Shown here piece after piece: positions 1-8,219 of a stretch of DNA of 64,000 bases. The notes under the pieces were generated by a model. It searched no databases and had not been told where the DNA came from. It worked only from the letters and a program-made list of their open reading frames with translations. How positions within the stretch are numbered: position 1 is the stretch's first letter; every line of letters begins with the position of its first letter. This DNA is from Candidatus Leptofilum gracile (GTDB lineage: Bacteria; Chloroflexota; Anaerolineae; Promineifilales; Promineifilaceae): positions 434,001 to 498,000 of the forward strand of contig JADJOJ010000003.1 in assembly GCA_016713825.1 (NCBI GenBank), given 5' to 3'. A program made the translations under genes and the position numbers.

Positions 1-674
1 AAGCGCTGGAAAGCGAAAGCAATGATGTAAACGCGCCTGAATATGCCCCGATTTTGGAGCTGATGCGCGTGGTAGATGAATACATCCCCACGCCAGAGCG
101 TCAGACCGACAAACCGTTCATGATGTCTGTAGAAGACGTTTTCTCCATCAAGGGTCGTGGCACAGTGGTGACAGGTCGAGTAGACCGGGGAACGCTGACG
201 CCAAACACCGAAGTAGAGATTGTTGGCCTGGCCGAAAAGACGCGCAAAGTGATTGTGACCTCGATGGAAATGTTCCACAAGATTCTGGACAAAGTGGAAG
301 CAGGCGACAACGCAGGTTTGCTGCTGCGGGGTATTGCTCGTGAAGAAATCGAGCGTGGGCAAGTGTTGGCCAAGCCAGGCAGCATCACGCCGCACACGGA
401 GTTCATGAGCGAGGTGTACGTACTGCGCAAGGATGAAGGTGGACGGCACAAGGCATTCTTCCCTGGGTATCGGCCGCAGTTCTACATCCACACGCTGGAC
501 GTAACGGGCGAGATTGCGCTGCCAGACGGGGTAGAGATGGTGATGCCTGGTGACAACGTAAACCTGCAAGTGACGTTGAGCAAGCCGGTAGCGTTGGAAG
601 AAGGCGGCCGTTTTGCCATTCGTGAAGGTGGTCTGACCGTTGGCTCTGGTGTTATTACTAAAATCCTGAAGTAG
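1..674 (+). CDS. tuf: Elongation factor Tu, C-terminal part (cut by window start)
   Basis: GTPase that delivers aminoacyl-tRNA to the ribosomal A site. The frame is already open at base 3 and runs to TAG at 672-674, giving the last 223 residues; the GTP-binding domain with its P-loop lies upstream of the window. What remains is the end of domain I plus domains II and III, with VEDVFSIKGRGTVVTGRV in domain II, FFPGYRPQFYIHTLDVTGEI in domain III, and the usual C-terminus VGSGVITKILK. A TTG at 54 is an internal Leu codon, not a start. rpsJ follows after 59 bases, the common tuf-S10 arrangement. Certain as EF-Tu. Confidence 0.97.
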   Translation, partial: ALESESNDVNAPEYAPILELMRVVDEYIPTPERQTDKPFMMSVEDVFSIKGRGTVVTGRVDRGTLTPNTEVEIVGLAEKTRKVIVTSMEMFHKILDKVEAGDNAGLLLRGIAREEIERGQVLAKPGSITPHTEFMSEVYVLRKDEGGRHKAFFPGYRPQFYIHTLDVTGEIALPDGVEMVMPGDNVNLQVTLSKPVALEEGGRFAIREGGLTVGSGVITKILK

Positions 675-733
675 GATTGTCATAGAGGCGTTGTGATTCT
701 ACGAATCCAGCGCCTCTACTTTCGAGGAAACGT

Positions 734-1042
734 ATGGCTAAGCAGAGAATTCGCATCCGATTAAAAGCTTATGATCACCGTGTACTGGATCAGTCTGCCC
801 GACGTATTGTGGGTACTGCTGAACGTACAGGTGCCCGTGTGGTAGGACCTGTGCCGCTGCCCACGCGCATTGAGCGATTTACCGTGCGCCGTAGTACATT
901 CATTGATAAAGATTCGCACGAACATTTTGAGATTCGGACACACAAGCGGTTGATCGATGTGATCAATCCGGACTCAAAGACGATTGATACCCTGATGCGG
1001 CTTAATCTGCCTGCTGGGGTTGATATTGAGATTTCTATTTAA
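734..1042 (+). CDS. rpsJ: 30S ribosomal protein S10
   Basis: Small-subunit head protein; in other bacteria it also joins NusB in transcription antitermination. The 102-residue length is normal for the family. The core signature PLPTRIERFTVRRST is at about residues 41-55, and HEHFEIRTHKRLIDV follows. The ATG is preceded by a GAGGAA ribosome-binding site. It is the first gene of the S10-type block and lies 65 bases before rplC; no terminator is visible between tuf and rpsJ, so co-transcription from upstream is likely. Confidence 0.98.
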   Translation: MAKQRIRIRLKAYDHRVLDQSARRIVGTAERTGARVVGPVPLPTRIERFTVRRSTFIDKDSHEHFEIRTHKRLIDVINPDSKTIDTLMRLNLPAGVDIEISI

Positions 1043-1107
1043 AACGAATCTCTGATTAAAGGATGATGCAGCAAGCGCCTGGTTGCTGACAGTCCTGGGA
1101 GGTTGAG

Positions 1108-1764
1108 GTGAAAGGATTACTAGGCAAAAAAGTGGGTATGGCCCAGGTTTTTGATGAGAGCGGGGCAGTGATGCCGGTGACCATCATTGAGGCGGGACCA
1201 TGCTATGTAACACAGGTTAAAACAGAGAAAACGGATGGATATACGGCCGTTCAGCTCGGTTTTAGCGAAGTTGTTGAAAAACGGTTAACCAAAGGCCAGC
1301 GGGGTCATTTGGGTTTGCTCAAGAAAGGCAAAGGCAGCAAAAAAGCCGCCATCCCAGCTCTGCGTTACCTGCGCGAGTTCCGCACCAAAGATGCGGCAGA
1401 ACATTCTGTTGGGGACAAAATAACCGTTGAACAGTTCGAAGTTGGTGAACGCATCGACGTTACCGGTAAAACCAAAGGCAAAGGCTTCACAGGCGTTGTG
1501 AAACGGTATGGCTTTGGTGGTGGTGTAAAAACACATGGTCAATCCGACCGCTGGCGTGCACCTGGTTCCATTGGTGGCACTTCTGGTACCGGACGTGTTT
1601 TCAAAGGCAAGCGAATGGCTGGTCGGATGGGTAACGAAGTGTATACAGCCCAAAATCTGCAAGTAATTCGCGTTGATGCTGAGCGAAACCTGTTGGCTGT
1701 TAAGGGAGCAATTCCCGGTGCCAAAGGTGGGCTCGTTGTCATTCGGAAAGCAGCAAAAGGCTAG
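1108..1764 (+). CDS. rplC: 50S ribosomal protein L3
   Basis: Early-assembling 23S rRNA-binding protein whose loop reaches toward the peptidyl transferase centre. It has 218 residues, MKGLLGKKVGMAQVF at the N-terminus, and the conserved central stretch GKGFTGVVKRYGF followed by KTHGQSDRWRAPGSIGG. The start is GTG at 1108, chosen because a GGGAGG ribosome-binding site sits just upstream and the protein begins as L3 should. An ACGGCCGT palindrome lies inside the gene near 1252. rplD follows after 13 bases. Confidence 0.97.
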   Translation: MKGLLGKKVGMAQVFDESGAVMPVTIIEAGPCYVTQVKTEKTDGYTAVQLGFSEVVEKRLTKGQRGHLGLLKKGKGSKKAAIPALRYLREFRTKDAAEHSVGDKITVEQFEVGERIDVTGKTKGKGFTGVVKRYGFGGGVKTHGQSDRWRAPGSIGGTSGTGRVFKGKRMAGRMGNEVYTAQNLQVIRVDAERNLLAVKGAIPGAKGGLVVIRKAAKG

Positions 1765-1777
1765 CGGAGGCGTTGTG

Positions 1778-2443
1778 ATGAAAGTTTCAGTTTTCAACAT
1801 GGCTGGCGAGGAAGTCAACAGCGTAGACCTTCCGGCTAGCATCTTTGAAGCAAAAATAAATCGTGATTTAATGCACCAGGCGCTGGTACGGCAGCTTGCC
1901 AATGCCCGCCTGGGAACCCATAAAGCCAAGGGCCGTTCGGAAGTTAACCGGACTGGAGCCAAAGCTTATCGTCAGAAAGGTACCGGTAATGCCCGTCATG
2001 GTAGCAAACGAGCCCCCATTTTTGTAGGTGGTGGTGTTGCGCATGGTCCATTGCCGCGTAAATATACAAAAAACATGCCTCGCAAAATGCGCCGGGCAGC
2101 CTTGCGGTCAGCACTGAGCGCCAAAGCCAGCAACGAAGATATCGTCTTGGTTGATGACTTGAGCCTGGATGGACCCAAAACCAGCGGTATGAAAGCAGTT
2201 GTTCAAGCTCTGGTGTCTGGCGGCAGCGCGTTGGTTCTATTACCAGGCCGCAACGAGAATGTTGAAAAATCGTCCAGGAACTTGGCCGACGTGAAAACGC
2301 TGCATGCCAATTACCTGAACATCCGTGACCTGTTGGGTTATGACAAAATTGTGCTGCCCCTGGCCGCTCTGGATGTCATTACCAATTTTTTGGGTGATGA
2401 CGATTCTTTTGTAGAAGCAGATGAAACTGGGGAGGAAGAATAA
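1778..2443 (+). CDS. rplD: 50S ribosomal protein L4
   Basis: 23S rRNA-binding protein lining the exit tunnel. The frame is open upstream from 1673, but that part overlaps rplC in another frame. The ATG at 1778 follows GCGGAGGCG and yields the expected start MKVSVFNMAGEEV, 221 residues long; an in-frame GTG sits at 1775. The conserved tunnel-loop region RQKGTGNARHGSKRAPIFVG is present around residues 67-86. In enterobacteria L4 represses its own operon; no such leader can be recognised here. Confidence 0.97.
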   Translation: MKVSVFNMAGEEVNSVDLPASIFEAKINRDLMHQALVRQLANARLGTHKAKGRSEVNRTGAKAYRQKGTGNARHGSKRAPIFVGGGVAHGPLPRKYTKNMPRKMRRAALRSALSAKASNEDIVLVDDLSLDGPKTSGMKAVVQALVSGGSALVLLPGRNENVEKSSRNLADVKTLHANYLNIRDLLGYDKIVLPLAALDVITNFLGDDDSFVEADETGEEE

Positions 2444-2445
2444 TC

Positions 2446-2745
2446 ATGCAGTTACATTGGCGTGAAATCATTCGTCGCCCGGTCGTGACTGAAAAAAGCA
2501 ACTATATGGTTGATATTAACAACCAATATACGTTTGTTGTGCACTCACGGGCAAACAAAATGCAGATCAAGCAGGCGGTTGAACTGGCCTACCCCGAAGT
2601 TTCTGTTGAGAAGATTCGTGTAGCTAATATGCCTGCTAAACGAGCACGTCGTTATCGGCGTGTTACTACCCGCAAAGCTGGTTGGAAGAAAGCAATTGTG
2701 ACGCTTTCTCCTGGGGATACGATCCCCCTGTTTGAGGGTGTATAG
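2446..2745 (+). CDS. rplW: 50S ribosomal protein L23
   Basis: Protein at the tunnel exit that forms the docking site for trigger factor and the signal recognition particle. It has 99 residues, a normal length, opening with HWREIIRRPVVTEKSNYM, the family's 'RPVVTEKS' signature. The ATG begins two bases after the rplD stop, so translation is probably coupled. A 94-base gap with no recognisable gene separates it from rplB. Confidence 0.96.
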   Translation: MQLHWREIIRRPVVTEKSNYMVDINNQYTFVVHSRANKMQIKQAVELAYPEVSVEKIRVANMPAKRARRYRRVTTRKAGWKKAIVTLSPGDTIPLFEGV

Positions 2746-2839
2746 TCGTTAATCATTTTTGAGCAGGGATGAGGGTGTTTGCCTGATGGGGTTTGTTCCT
2801 GAAAGGTCAAAATGCCTGTAGCCCGTCTCTGGAGGAAAT

Positions 2840-3682
2840 ATGCCAATCAAAGTTTTTAAACCCACTTCACCGGGTCGTCGAGACATGAGTGGGCAAACCT
2901 TTGAAGAAATCACCCGGGTTGGCCCGGAACCGAGTCTAACCAAAGGTTTGAGAAAGCAAGGCGGCCGTAACTTTCGAGGGAAGATCACCATTCGTCATCG
3001 CGGTGGTGGCCACAAGCGACGTTTTCGTCAGATTGACTTTAAACGGCGCGACAAGTTTGGAATTCCGGCTCGTGTAAGTTCAATTGAATATGATCCGAAT
3101 CGGTCTGCGCGTATCGCTCTGTTGGTTTATGCTGATGGCGAAAAGCGTTACATCATTGCTCCGCTGGGTTTGCGGGTTGGTGATGCGGTGATGAGCGGTC
3201 CTGATTCTGAGATTCGCCCCGGGAATGCGCTGCCCTTGCAGAATATTCCGTTAGGTACCCAGGTGCACAACATTGAGTTGCAGGTTGGCCGTGGCGCGCA
3301 AATGGTGCGTTCGGCTGGTACATCGGCTCAGCTGTTGGCAAAGGACCATCCGCGCTTTGTGACGCTGCGTTTGCCTTCTGGGGAAGAACGGTATGTGCCG
3401 CAAGAATGCCTGGCAACAATTGGCCAGGTTGGCAATGTGGAACATGGTAATGTGAAGCTGGGTAAGGCTGGGCGTAAACGCCATATGGGTATTCGCCCCG
3501 GTGTTCGTGGGTCTGCTATGAACCCGAACGACCATCCGCATGGTGGTGGTGAAGGCCGTTCGCCAATTGGTATGGCTGCGCCGAAAACGCCGTGGGGCCA
3601 ACCGGCACAAGGTAGACGTACCCGTCGCAATAAGGCTACGGATAAGTTTATATTCCGTCGTCGCAGCAAGAAGCGCCGGTAG
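2840..3682 (+). CDS. rplB: 50S ribosomal protein L2
   Basis: One of the most conserved large-subunit proteins, needed for subunit joining and peptidyl transferase activity. It has 280 residues. The C-terminal loop MNPNDHPHGGGEGRSPIG carries the invariant histidine region close to the catalytic centre, and RHRGGGHKRRFRQIDF lies near residues 53-68. A GGAGG ribosome-binding site precedes the ATG. It is followed by rpsS after 15 bases in the standard S10-operon order. Confidence 0.98.
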   Translation: MPIKVFKPTSPGRRDMSGQTFEEITRVGPEPSLTKGLRKQGGRNFRGKITIRHRGGGHKRRFRQIDFKRRDKFGIPARVSSIEYDPNRSARIALLVYADGEKRYIIAPLGLRVGDAVMSGPDSEIRPGNALPLQNIPLGTQVHNIELQVGRGAQMVRSAGTSAQLLAKDHPRFVTLRLPSGEERYVPQECLATIGQVGNVEHGNVKLGKAGRKRHMGIRPGVRGSAMNPNDHPHGGGEGRSPIGMAAPKTPWGQPAQGRRTRRNKATDKFIFRRRSKKRR

Positions 3683-3697
3683 GAGGTAGATTAGGAA

Positions 3698-3979
3698 ATG
3701 TCTCGTTCACTTAAGAAAGGTCCGTACATTAGTCCGAAGTTGTTGAAGAAGGTTGAGGCGCTGAATAGTTCTAAAAAGCGCGAAGTTATTCGTACCTGGT
3801 CTCGTTCTAGCACGGTGTTCCCGCAGATGGTAGGCCATACGATTGCTGTCTATGACGGCCGTCGCCATATTCCGATTTATGTGACGGAAAATATGGTGGG
3901 GCACAAGCTGGGTGAATTTGCACCTACGCGCACGTTCCGTGGTCATGTCAGCAAAGCTGAAAAGAAGGGGCGTCGGTAA
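3698..3979 (+). CDS. rpsS: 30S ribosomal protein S19
   Basis: Small-subunit head protein close to the A-site tRNA and partner of S13. The 93-residue protein begins MSRSLKKGPYISPKLLKKV and contains IRTWSRSSTVFPQMVGHTIA and GHKLGEFAPTRTFRGH, all hallmark stretches. AGGAGG lies upstream at 3681-3686. rplV starts two bases after the stop codon, suggesting translational coupling. Confidence 0.98.
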   Translation: MSRSLKKGPYISPKLLKKVEALNSSKKREVIRTWSRSSTVFPQMVGHTIAVYDGRRHIPIYVTENMVGHKLGEFAPTRTFRGHVSKAEKKGRR

Positions 3980-3981
3980 TC

Positions 3982-4359
3982 ATGGCTGAAGCATTTGAGA
4001 TTAAAGCGAAGTTGCGCTATTTGCAGATTACGCCGCAGAAGGTTCGCCTGGTGGTAGATGCGGTACGTGGCAAAGGTGCGCAAGAGGCTCTGGATATTTT
4101 GAACTTTATGCCGCAGCGTGCTGCCGGCCCAGTTTATAAGCTGATTGCTTCGGCGGTGGCCAATGCTGAGCAAAACTTTGGTTTGGAAGCTGATGAGCTG
4201 TATGTGAGCCGAATTTTTGCTGATGATGGTCCACGTCACCGGAAAGCTCCTTATGGTGGCCGTTTTGCGGGACGCGGCCGTTTCCGGCCAATTATTAAGC
4301 GGTCATCCCATGTGACAGTGGTTCTCGCTGAACGGGATGTGGTTGAGTACGGTGATTAA
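3982..4359 (+). CDS. rplV: 50S ribosomal protein L22
   Basis: Exit-tunnel protein whose long hairpin lines the tunnel wall; changes in this hairpin give macrolide resistance in other bacteria. The sequence has 125 residues, with TPQKVRLVVDAVRGKGAQEA near the N-terminus and the hairpin region APYGGRFAGRGRFRPIIKRS near the C-terminus. The hairpin is slightly longer and more Gly/Arg-rich than in enterobacteria. It lies directly between rpsS and rpsC as expected. Confidence 0.97.
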   Translation: MAEAFEIKAKLRYLQITPQKVRLVVDAVRGKGAQEALDILNFMPQRAAGPVYKLIASAVANAEQNFGLEADELYVSRIFADDGPRHRKAPYGGRFAGRGRFRPIIKRSSHVTVVLAERDVVEYGD

Positions 4360-4413
4360 GGTTGCTGTTAGAACTGATAGCCATCTGGCTGTTGGTGGTA
4401 TGGAGGATTAATC

Positions 4414-5085
4414 TTGGGACGCAAAGTACATCCTGTTGGATTCCGTTTAAAAGCTATTCGTGATTGGAATACGCGCTGGTTTGCTGAAGGCAAACAGTAC
4501 GAAGAGCGGTTGCATGAAGATTTCGCGATTCGGGCGATGATCAAGAAGGAACTGCCTTCGGCGGGTATTTCTCTGTTAGAGATTGAACGGTTTCCCAATC
4601 AAGTTCAGGTAACAATTCATACGGCCCGTCCAGGTATTGTGATTGGTCGTAAGGGTGCTTCTGTAAAAGAACTGCGCGGCAAGCTGCGCAATTTAACTGA
4701 TAAAGCGGTTCGGGTTGAGGTTGAAGAAATTTCTCAGCCGGATACGGATGCACAGTTGATTGCTGAGAATATTGCTGGGCAGCTGGAGCGCCGTATTTCT
4801 CATAGTCGTGCGATGAAGCGGGCGATTCAACAGGCAATGCGCCAGGGTGTGGAAGGTGTTCGCATCGAGGTAAGCGGCCGTTTGGGTGGGTCTGAAATGG
4901 CGCGTAAAGAAAAGCTGTGGGACGGCCGTGTGCCGCGTAATACCATTCGGGCTGATCTGCAATATGGGTTTACTGAGGCTCTGACGACTTTTGGCCAAAT
5001 CGGCGTGAAAGTTTGGGTCTATAAAGGGGAAATCCTGCCGCAGAAGACCGAGTTTGAAGCCACGGATGTTTATATTAGTGAATAA
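4414..5085 (+). CDS. rpsC: 30S ribosomal protein S3
   Basis: Small-subunit head protein at the mRNA entry tunnel. The sequence has 223 residues starting MGRKVHPVGFRLKAIRDWN. The KH domain motif GIVIGRKGASVKELRGKL is at about residues 73-90, and the C-terminal domain has EVSGRLGGSEMARKE. The start is TTG at 4414, preceded by GGAGG; the protein begins exactly as S3 normally does, so the TTG is confidently assigned. An ACGGCCGT lies near 4922. Confidence 0.97.
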   Translation: MGRKVHPVGFRLKAIRDWNTRWFAEGKQYEERLHEDFAIRAMIKKELPSAGISLLEIERFPNQVQVTIHTARPGIVIGRKGASVKELRGKLRNLTDKAVRVEVEEISQPDTDAQLIAENIAGQLERRISHSRAMKRAIQQAMRQGVEGVRIEVSGRLGGSEMARKEKLWDGRVPRNTIRADLQYGFTEALTTFGQIGVKVWVYKGEILPQKTEFEATDVYISE

Positions 5086-5137
5086 AAAGTAATCTCGGGA
5101 GAACATTATTTTCCTGAGTTTAGACGGAGTTTGAGCT

Positions 5138-5554
5138 ATGTTAATGCCTAAACGAGCAAAATACCGTAAGCAGATGCGTGGGCGTATGCGCGGCATGGCG
5201 AAGGGCGGCTCCGATCTGTTGAATGGTGAATTTGGCATCCAGGCTTTGGAGCCGGGTTGGATTACCAGTCGGCAGATTGAAGCGATTCGTCGTGTGGTGG
5301 TGCGTCATAACAAGCGGCGCGGCAAATATTGGATCCGGATTTTTCCGGACAAGCCGGTTACTGCAAAACCTGCCGAAACTCGCATGGGTAAAGGTAAAGG
5401 ATCTGTAGATCATTATGTTGCAGTTGTGAAACCCGGGCGGATCCTGTTTGAATTGGCTGGTGTGCCGGAAGATGCGGCCCGTGAGGCGCTGCGCCTGGCC
5501 AGCTATAAGCTGCCGATTAAAACGCAGATTGTTTCTCGGGAGGATCGGTTGTAA
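5138..5554 (+). CDS. rplP: 50S ribosomal protein L16
   Basis: Large-subunit protein near the A-site tRNA elbow. It has 138 residues and starts MLMPKRAKYRKQMRGRM, the canonical N-terminus; the family signature RMGKGKGSVDHYVAVVKPGR is near residues 82-101. The TAA stop shares its last base with the ATG of rpmC (TAATG), so the two are translationally coupled. Confidence 0.98.
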   Translation: MLMPKRAKYRKQMRGRMRGMAKGGSDLLNGEFGIQALEPGWITSRQIEAIRRVVVRHNKRRGKYWIRIFPDKPVTAKPAETRMGKGKGSVDHYVAVVKPGRILFELAGVPEDAAREALRLASYKLPIKTQIVSREDRL

Positions 5555-5982
5555 TGGCAAATATTGTTGAATTACGTGAGATGAGTGATGCCAAGCTGGA
5601 AGAGATGCTGGAGAACAGCCGTGAAGAGATGTTTAATTTGCGGTTTCAGCGGGCTTCTTCTCAGCTTGAAGATTATTCTCGAATCAAGGCAGTTCGGCGC
5701 GAGATCGCTCAGGTTGAATCGGTGCTGAATATGCGTCAACTGGCGATAGAAACGGCCGTTGCTGACCAAACGGTAGCCTCTGCTGTAGCCGGTGCCGAAT
5801 GGCAAGCCGCTGCACGCTATAGCTACGAAGAGAGTGGTTGGCAAGTGACCTTCTCCGATGGCAGCGGCAAAGAGTTGGCTACTGCCTTGGTGAATCTAAA
5901 CAAGAAACGGCCGCACAGCCGCCGTCAAGCGAAAAAAGTCAGACAATCCCAGCGTGTTGTATCGGCTGAGGTTGCAGGGTAG
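5554..5982 (+). CDS. rpmC: 50S ribosomal protein L29 with long C-terminal extension
   Basis: L29 binds near the tunnel exit beside L23. Residues 1-66 are a normal L29 helical hairpin (LREMSDAKLEEMLENSREEM, then FNLRFQRASSQLEDYSRIKA, then RREIAQVESVL). L29 usually ends at about 65-70 residues, but this frame continues without interruption to residue 142. The extra half has an aromatic and acidic middle (AARYSYEESGWQVTFSDGSG) and a basic tail (KKRPHSRRQAKKVRQSQRVV). The extension starts at an ACGGCCGT palindrome (5752-5759, encoding TAV). Its role is unknown; the basic tail could contact rRNA. The L29 call itself is firm. Confidence 0.93.
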   Translation: MANIVELREMSDAKLEEMLENSREEMFNLRFQRASSQLEDYSRIKAVRREIAQVESVLNMRQLAIETAVADQTVASAVAGAEWQAAARYSYEESGWQVTFSDGSGKELATALVNLNKKRPHSRRQAKKVRQSQRVVSAEVAG

Positions 5983-5990
5983 GGTGAACG

Positions 5991-6242
5991 ATGAGAGAAC
6001 AACGTAAACGATTAAAAGGCGTTGTGACCAGCGACAAAATGGATAAAACCGTGGTTGTTGCGGTGACCACAACAAAACGCCACCCAATTTATGGCAAAGT
6101 CTTGCGGCTGGTAAAGAAATACAAAGCGCATGACGAAGCAAACGAATGCCGCATTGGTGATCGTGTAGAAATTATCGAATCGCAGCCGATCAGCCGCCAC
6201 AAGCGATGGTCAGTAGTCTCCGTTTTGGAGCGAGCAAAATAA
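5991..6242 (+). CDS. rpsQ: 30S ribosomal protein S17
   Basis: Primary 16S rRNA-binding protein of the small subunit body. The 83-residue OB-fold protein contains KRLKGVVTSDKMDKTVVVAV at the N-terminus and KKYKAHDEANECRIGDRVEI in the middle, both standard for S17. It starts eight bases after the rpmC stop and is followed 12 bases later by rplN, the normal spc-type order. Confidence 0.97.
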   Translation: MREQRKRLKGVVTSDKMDKTVVVAVTTTKRHPIYGKVLRLVKKYKAHDEANECRIGDRVEIIESQPISRHKRWSVVSVLERAK

Positions 6243-6254
6243 GAGGACTGCATC

Positions 6255-6626
6255 ATGATTCAAAAAGAAAGTCGTTTGAATGTCGCAGATAATTCCGGTG
6301 CTCGCGAACTGCTGGTCATCCAGGTAATGGGTGGCTCTATTCGCCGGTATGGTAGCGTTGGTGACCTGGTAACCGCGACTGTAAAAAAGGCAGCCCCAAA
6401 CTCTAACGTGAAGAAGGGCTCCATTGTTAAGGCCGTTATTGTACGGACCAAAAAAGAGTATAAGCGGGACGACGGTAGCTACATTCGCTTTGATGACAAT
6501 GCGGCCGTTATTGTGGATCCGGTCAGTAAAAATCCGGTCGGCACCCGCATCTTTGGCCCGGTGGCTCGCGAACTACGCCCTGCTGGTTACAGCCGCATTA
6601 TGTCGCTTGCACCAGAGGTTTTATAG
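6255..6626 (+). CDS. rplN: 50S ribosomal protein L14
   Basis: Large-subunit interface protein that helps form an intersubunit bridge. It has 123 residues with the classic start MIQKESRLNVADNSGARELL and the C-terminal GTRIFGPVARELRPAGYSRI. Ribosome-binding site GAGGA precedes the ATG. Length is one residue above the common 122, with no unusual insertions. Confidence 0.98.
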   Translation: MIQKESRLNVADNSGARELLVIQVMGGSIRRYGSVGDLVTATVKKAAPNSNVKKGSIVKAVIVRTKKEYKRDDGSYIRFDDNAAVIVDPVSKNPVGTRIFGPVARELRPAGYSRIMSLAPEVL

Positions 6627-6636
6627 AGAGGAAGCC

Positions 6637-6960
6637 ATGCGAATTAAAGTCGGTGACGAAGTAGAAGTTATTTCTGGTAACTACAAAGGTACCCGGGGAA
6701 CCGTTCAGCGTGTTTTGGCAAAAGACAATCGCGTTGTCGTTTCTGGTGTTAACCTTGTGAAAAAGCATCAGCGTCCTCGCCCAACTGGGGGACGCACGCA
6801 GGCGCAGGGTGGCATCATTGAGTTTGAAGCCCCCATTCATGTGTCTAACGTGATGTTGGTTTGCCCAGAAACTGGCGGCCCCACCCGGGTGGGCGTTCGC
6901 CGCGATGAAAATGGTAACCGCCTTCGTATTTCAAAGAAGAGCGGAAACCCGATTAAGTAA
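6637..6960 (+). CDS. rplX: 50S ribosomal protein L24
   Basis: Assembly-initiator protein of the large subunit. The frame is open well upstream inside rplN, but the ATG at 6637, preceded by AGAGAGGAAG, gives the expected KOW-domain start MRIKVGDEVEVISGNYKGTR and a normal length of 107 residues. The later stretch GVNLVKKHQRPRPTGG is typical. A 95-base gap with no recognisable gene precedes rplE. Confidence 0.97.
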   Translation: MRIKVGDEVEVISGNYKGTRGTVQRVLAKDNRVVVSGVNLVKKHQRPRPTGGRTQAQGGIIEFEAPIHVSNVMLVCPETGGPTRVGVRRDENGNRLRISKKSGNPIK

Positions 6961-7055
6961 TTAATTTATTAATACCATCGGTGAGCCAGGTGGCCATAAT
7001 GCGCGATTTGAAAAAGATGCGTATGCCGACCTGCCACTCAACTCGGAGGTAAACT

Positions 7056-7601
7056 GTGTTTACACCACTTAAAGAGCAGTACAAAGAAGAAGTGGTGCCT
7101 GCTTTGATGAAAGAGTTTGGTTATCAAAGTGTCATGCAGGTGCCGCGAATTACCAAAATTGTGGTTAACGTTGGTTTAGGTGAAGCGCTGGATAACGCCA
7201 AGGCAATCGAATTTGCCACAAACGATATCACGGCAATCACTGGTCAAAAACCGGTGTTGACCAAAGCGAAAAACTCAATTGCCGGTTTTAAACTGCGCGA
7301 AGGGCGTATCATTGGCGTGAAGGTGACGTTGCGCGGTGAGCGCATGTGGGCCTTTTTAAGCCGCCTCATTCATGTGGCCCTGCCCCGTACTCGTGACTTC
7401 CAGGGTATTTCGCCAGATTCTTTTGACGGCCGGGGAAATTACACGCTTGGTTTGCGTGAGCAGTTAATTTTTCCCGAAATCGAATACGATAAAATCGATA
7501 AGATTCGGGGTATGGAAGTAAGCATTGTAACTACTGCCCAGCAAGATGAAGAAGGGCGGCGTTTGTTATCTATGATGGGCATGCCCTTCTGGGAGAATTA
7601 G
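7056..7601 (+). CDS. rplE: 50S ribosomal protein L5
   Basis: Central-protuberance protein that binds 5S rRNA. It has 181 residues, with MQVPRITKIVVNVGLGEA near residues 27-44, GQKPVLTKAKNSIAGFKLRE in the middle and PRTRDFQGISPDSFDGRGNY later; all are family signatures. The start is GTG at 7056, placed eight bases after a CGGAGG ribosome-binding site. The following rpsN begins one base after the stop. Confidence 0.97.
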   Translation: MFTPLKEQYKEEVVPALMKEFGYQSVMQVPRITKIVVNVGLGEALDNAKAIEFATNDITAITGQKPVLTKAKNSIAGFKLREGRIIGVKVTLRGERMWAFLSRLIHVALPRTRDFQGISPDSFDGRGNYTLGLREQLIFPEIEYDKIDKIRGMEVSIVTTAQQDEEGRRLLSMMGMPFWEN

Positions 7602-7602
7602 T

Positions 7603-7785
7603 ATGGCTAAGAAATCAATGATTGCACGGGAAACGAACCGTAAGTATAAGGTACGGGTACGTAATCGCTGTAAATTGTGTGGACGGCCGCGCGGCTATAT
7701 TCGCCGTTTTGGCTTGTGCCGCATTTGTTTCCGTGAGCAGGCGTTGCAGGGCAACATCCCTGGCGTAGTCAAATCTAGCTGGTAA
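7603..7785 (+). CDS. rpsN: 30S ribosomal protein S14, zinc-binding (type Z)
   Basis: Small-subunit head protein. The 60-residue form with two CxxC pairs (CKLCGRPRGYIRRFGLCRIC) is the zinc-containing type, shorter than the zinc-free S14 of about 100 residues. All four metal-binding cysteines are present. It sits between rplE and rpsH, its usual position, with a one-base gap on the left. Confidence 0.98.
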   Translation: MAKKSMIARETNRKYKVRVRNRCKLCGRPRGYIRRFGLCRICFREQALQGNIPGVVKSSW

Positions 7786-7797
7786 AGGTGGTGTATC

Positions 7798-8205
7798 ATG
7801 TCAATGAGTGATCCTATTGCTGATATGTTGACACGCATTCGCAATGCCCAAATGCGGGAGCACAAAACGGTCTCCATGCCGCATTCAAATGTGAAGGCAG
7901 CGATTGCAGAAGTGTTACAGAAAGAAGGTTATATTGAAGATTTCAAGGTTTTGCCAGAGGAGCCGCAGGCTGTTTTGCAGGTGACCTTGAAGTATGTTGG
8001 CGATCGGCGCAATCGTCGCTCGGTTATTACCGGGCTGGAGCGTGTAAGCCGTCCTGGTCGTCGGATTTATGTTGGTAAAGGTGAAATTCCCTGGGTGTTG
8101 AGTGGCATGGGTATTGCGGTTGTGACTACTTCTCAAGGGATGATGACTGGGCAGCAGGCCCGCCGTCTGGGTATTGGCGGCGAAGTGCTCTGTAAGGTCT
8201 GGTAG
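7798..8205 (+). CDS. rpsH: 30S ribosomal protein S8
   Basis: Binds helix 21 of 16S rRNA and is central to platform assembly; in enterobacteria it represses the spc operon. The protein has 135 residues, starting MSMSDPIADMLTRIRNAQM, with RVSRPGRRIYVGKGEIPWVL and GIAVVTTSQGMMTGQQARRL near the C-terminus. An alternative start is the second Met three codons in, which would match the commonest S8 N-terminus; the first ATG is used here because it sits closer to the GGTGG upstream. Confidence 0.96.
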   Translation: MSMSDPIADMLTRIRNAQMREHKTVSMPHSNVKAAIAEVLQKEGYIEDFKVLPEEPQAVLQVTLKYVGDRRNRRSVITGLERVSRPGRRIYVGKGEIPWVLSGMGIAVVTTSQGMMTGQQARRLGIGGEVLCKVW

Positions 8206-8219
8206 TTGGAGGGATTATT

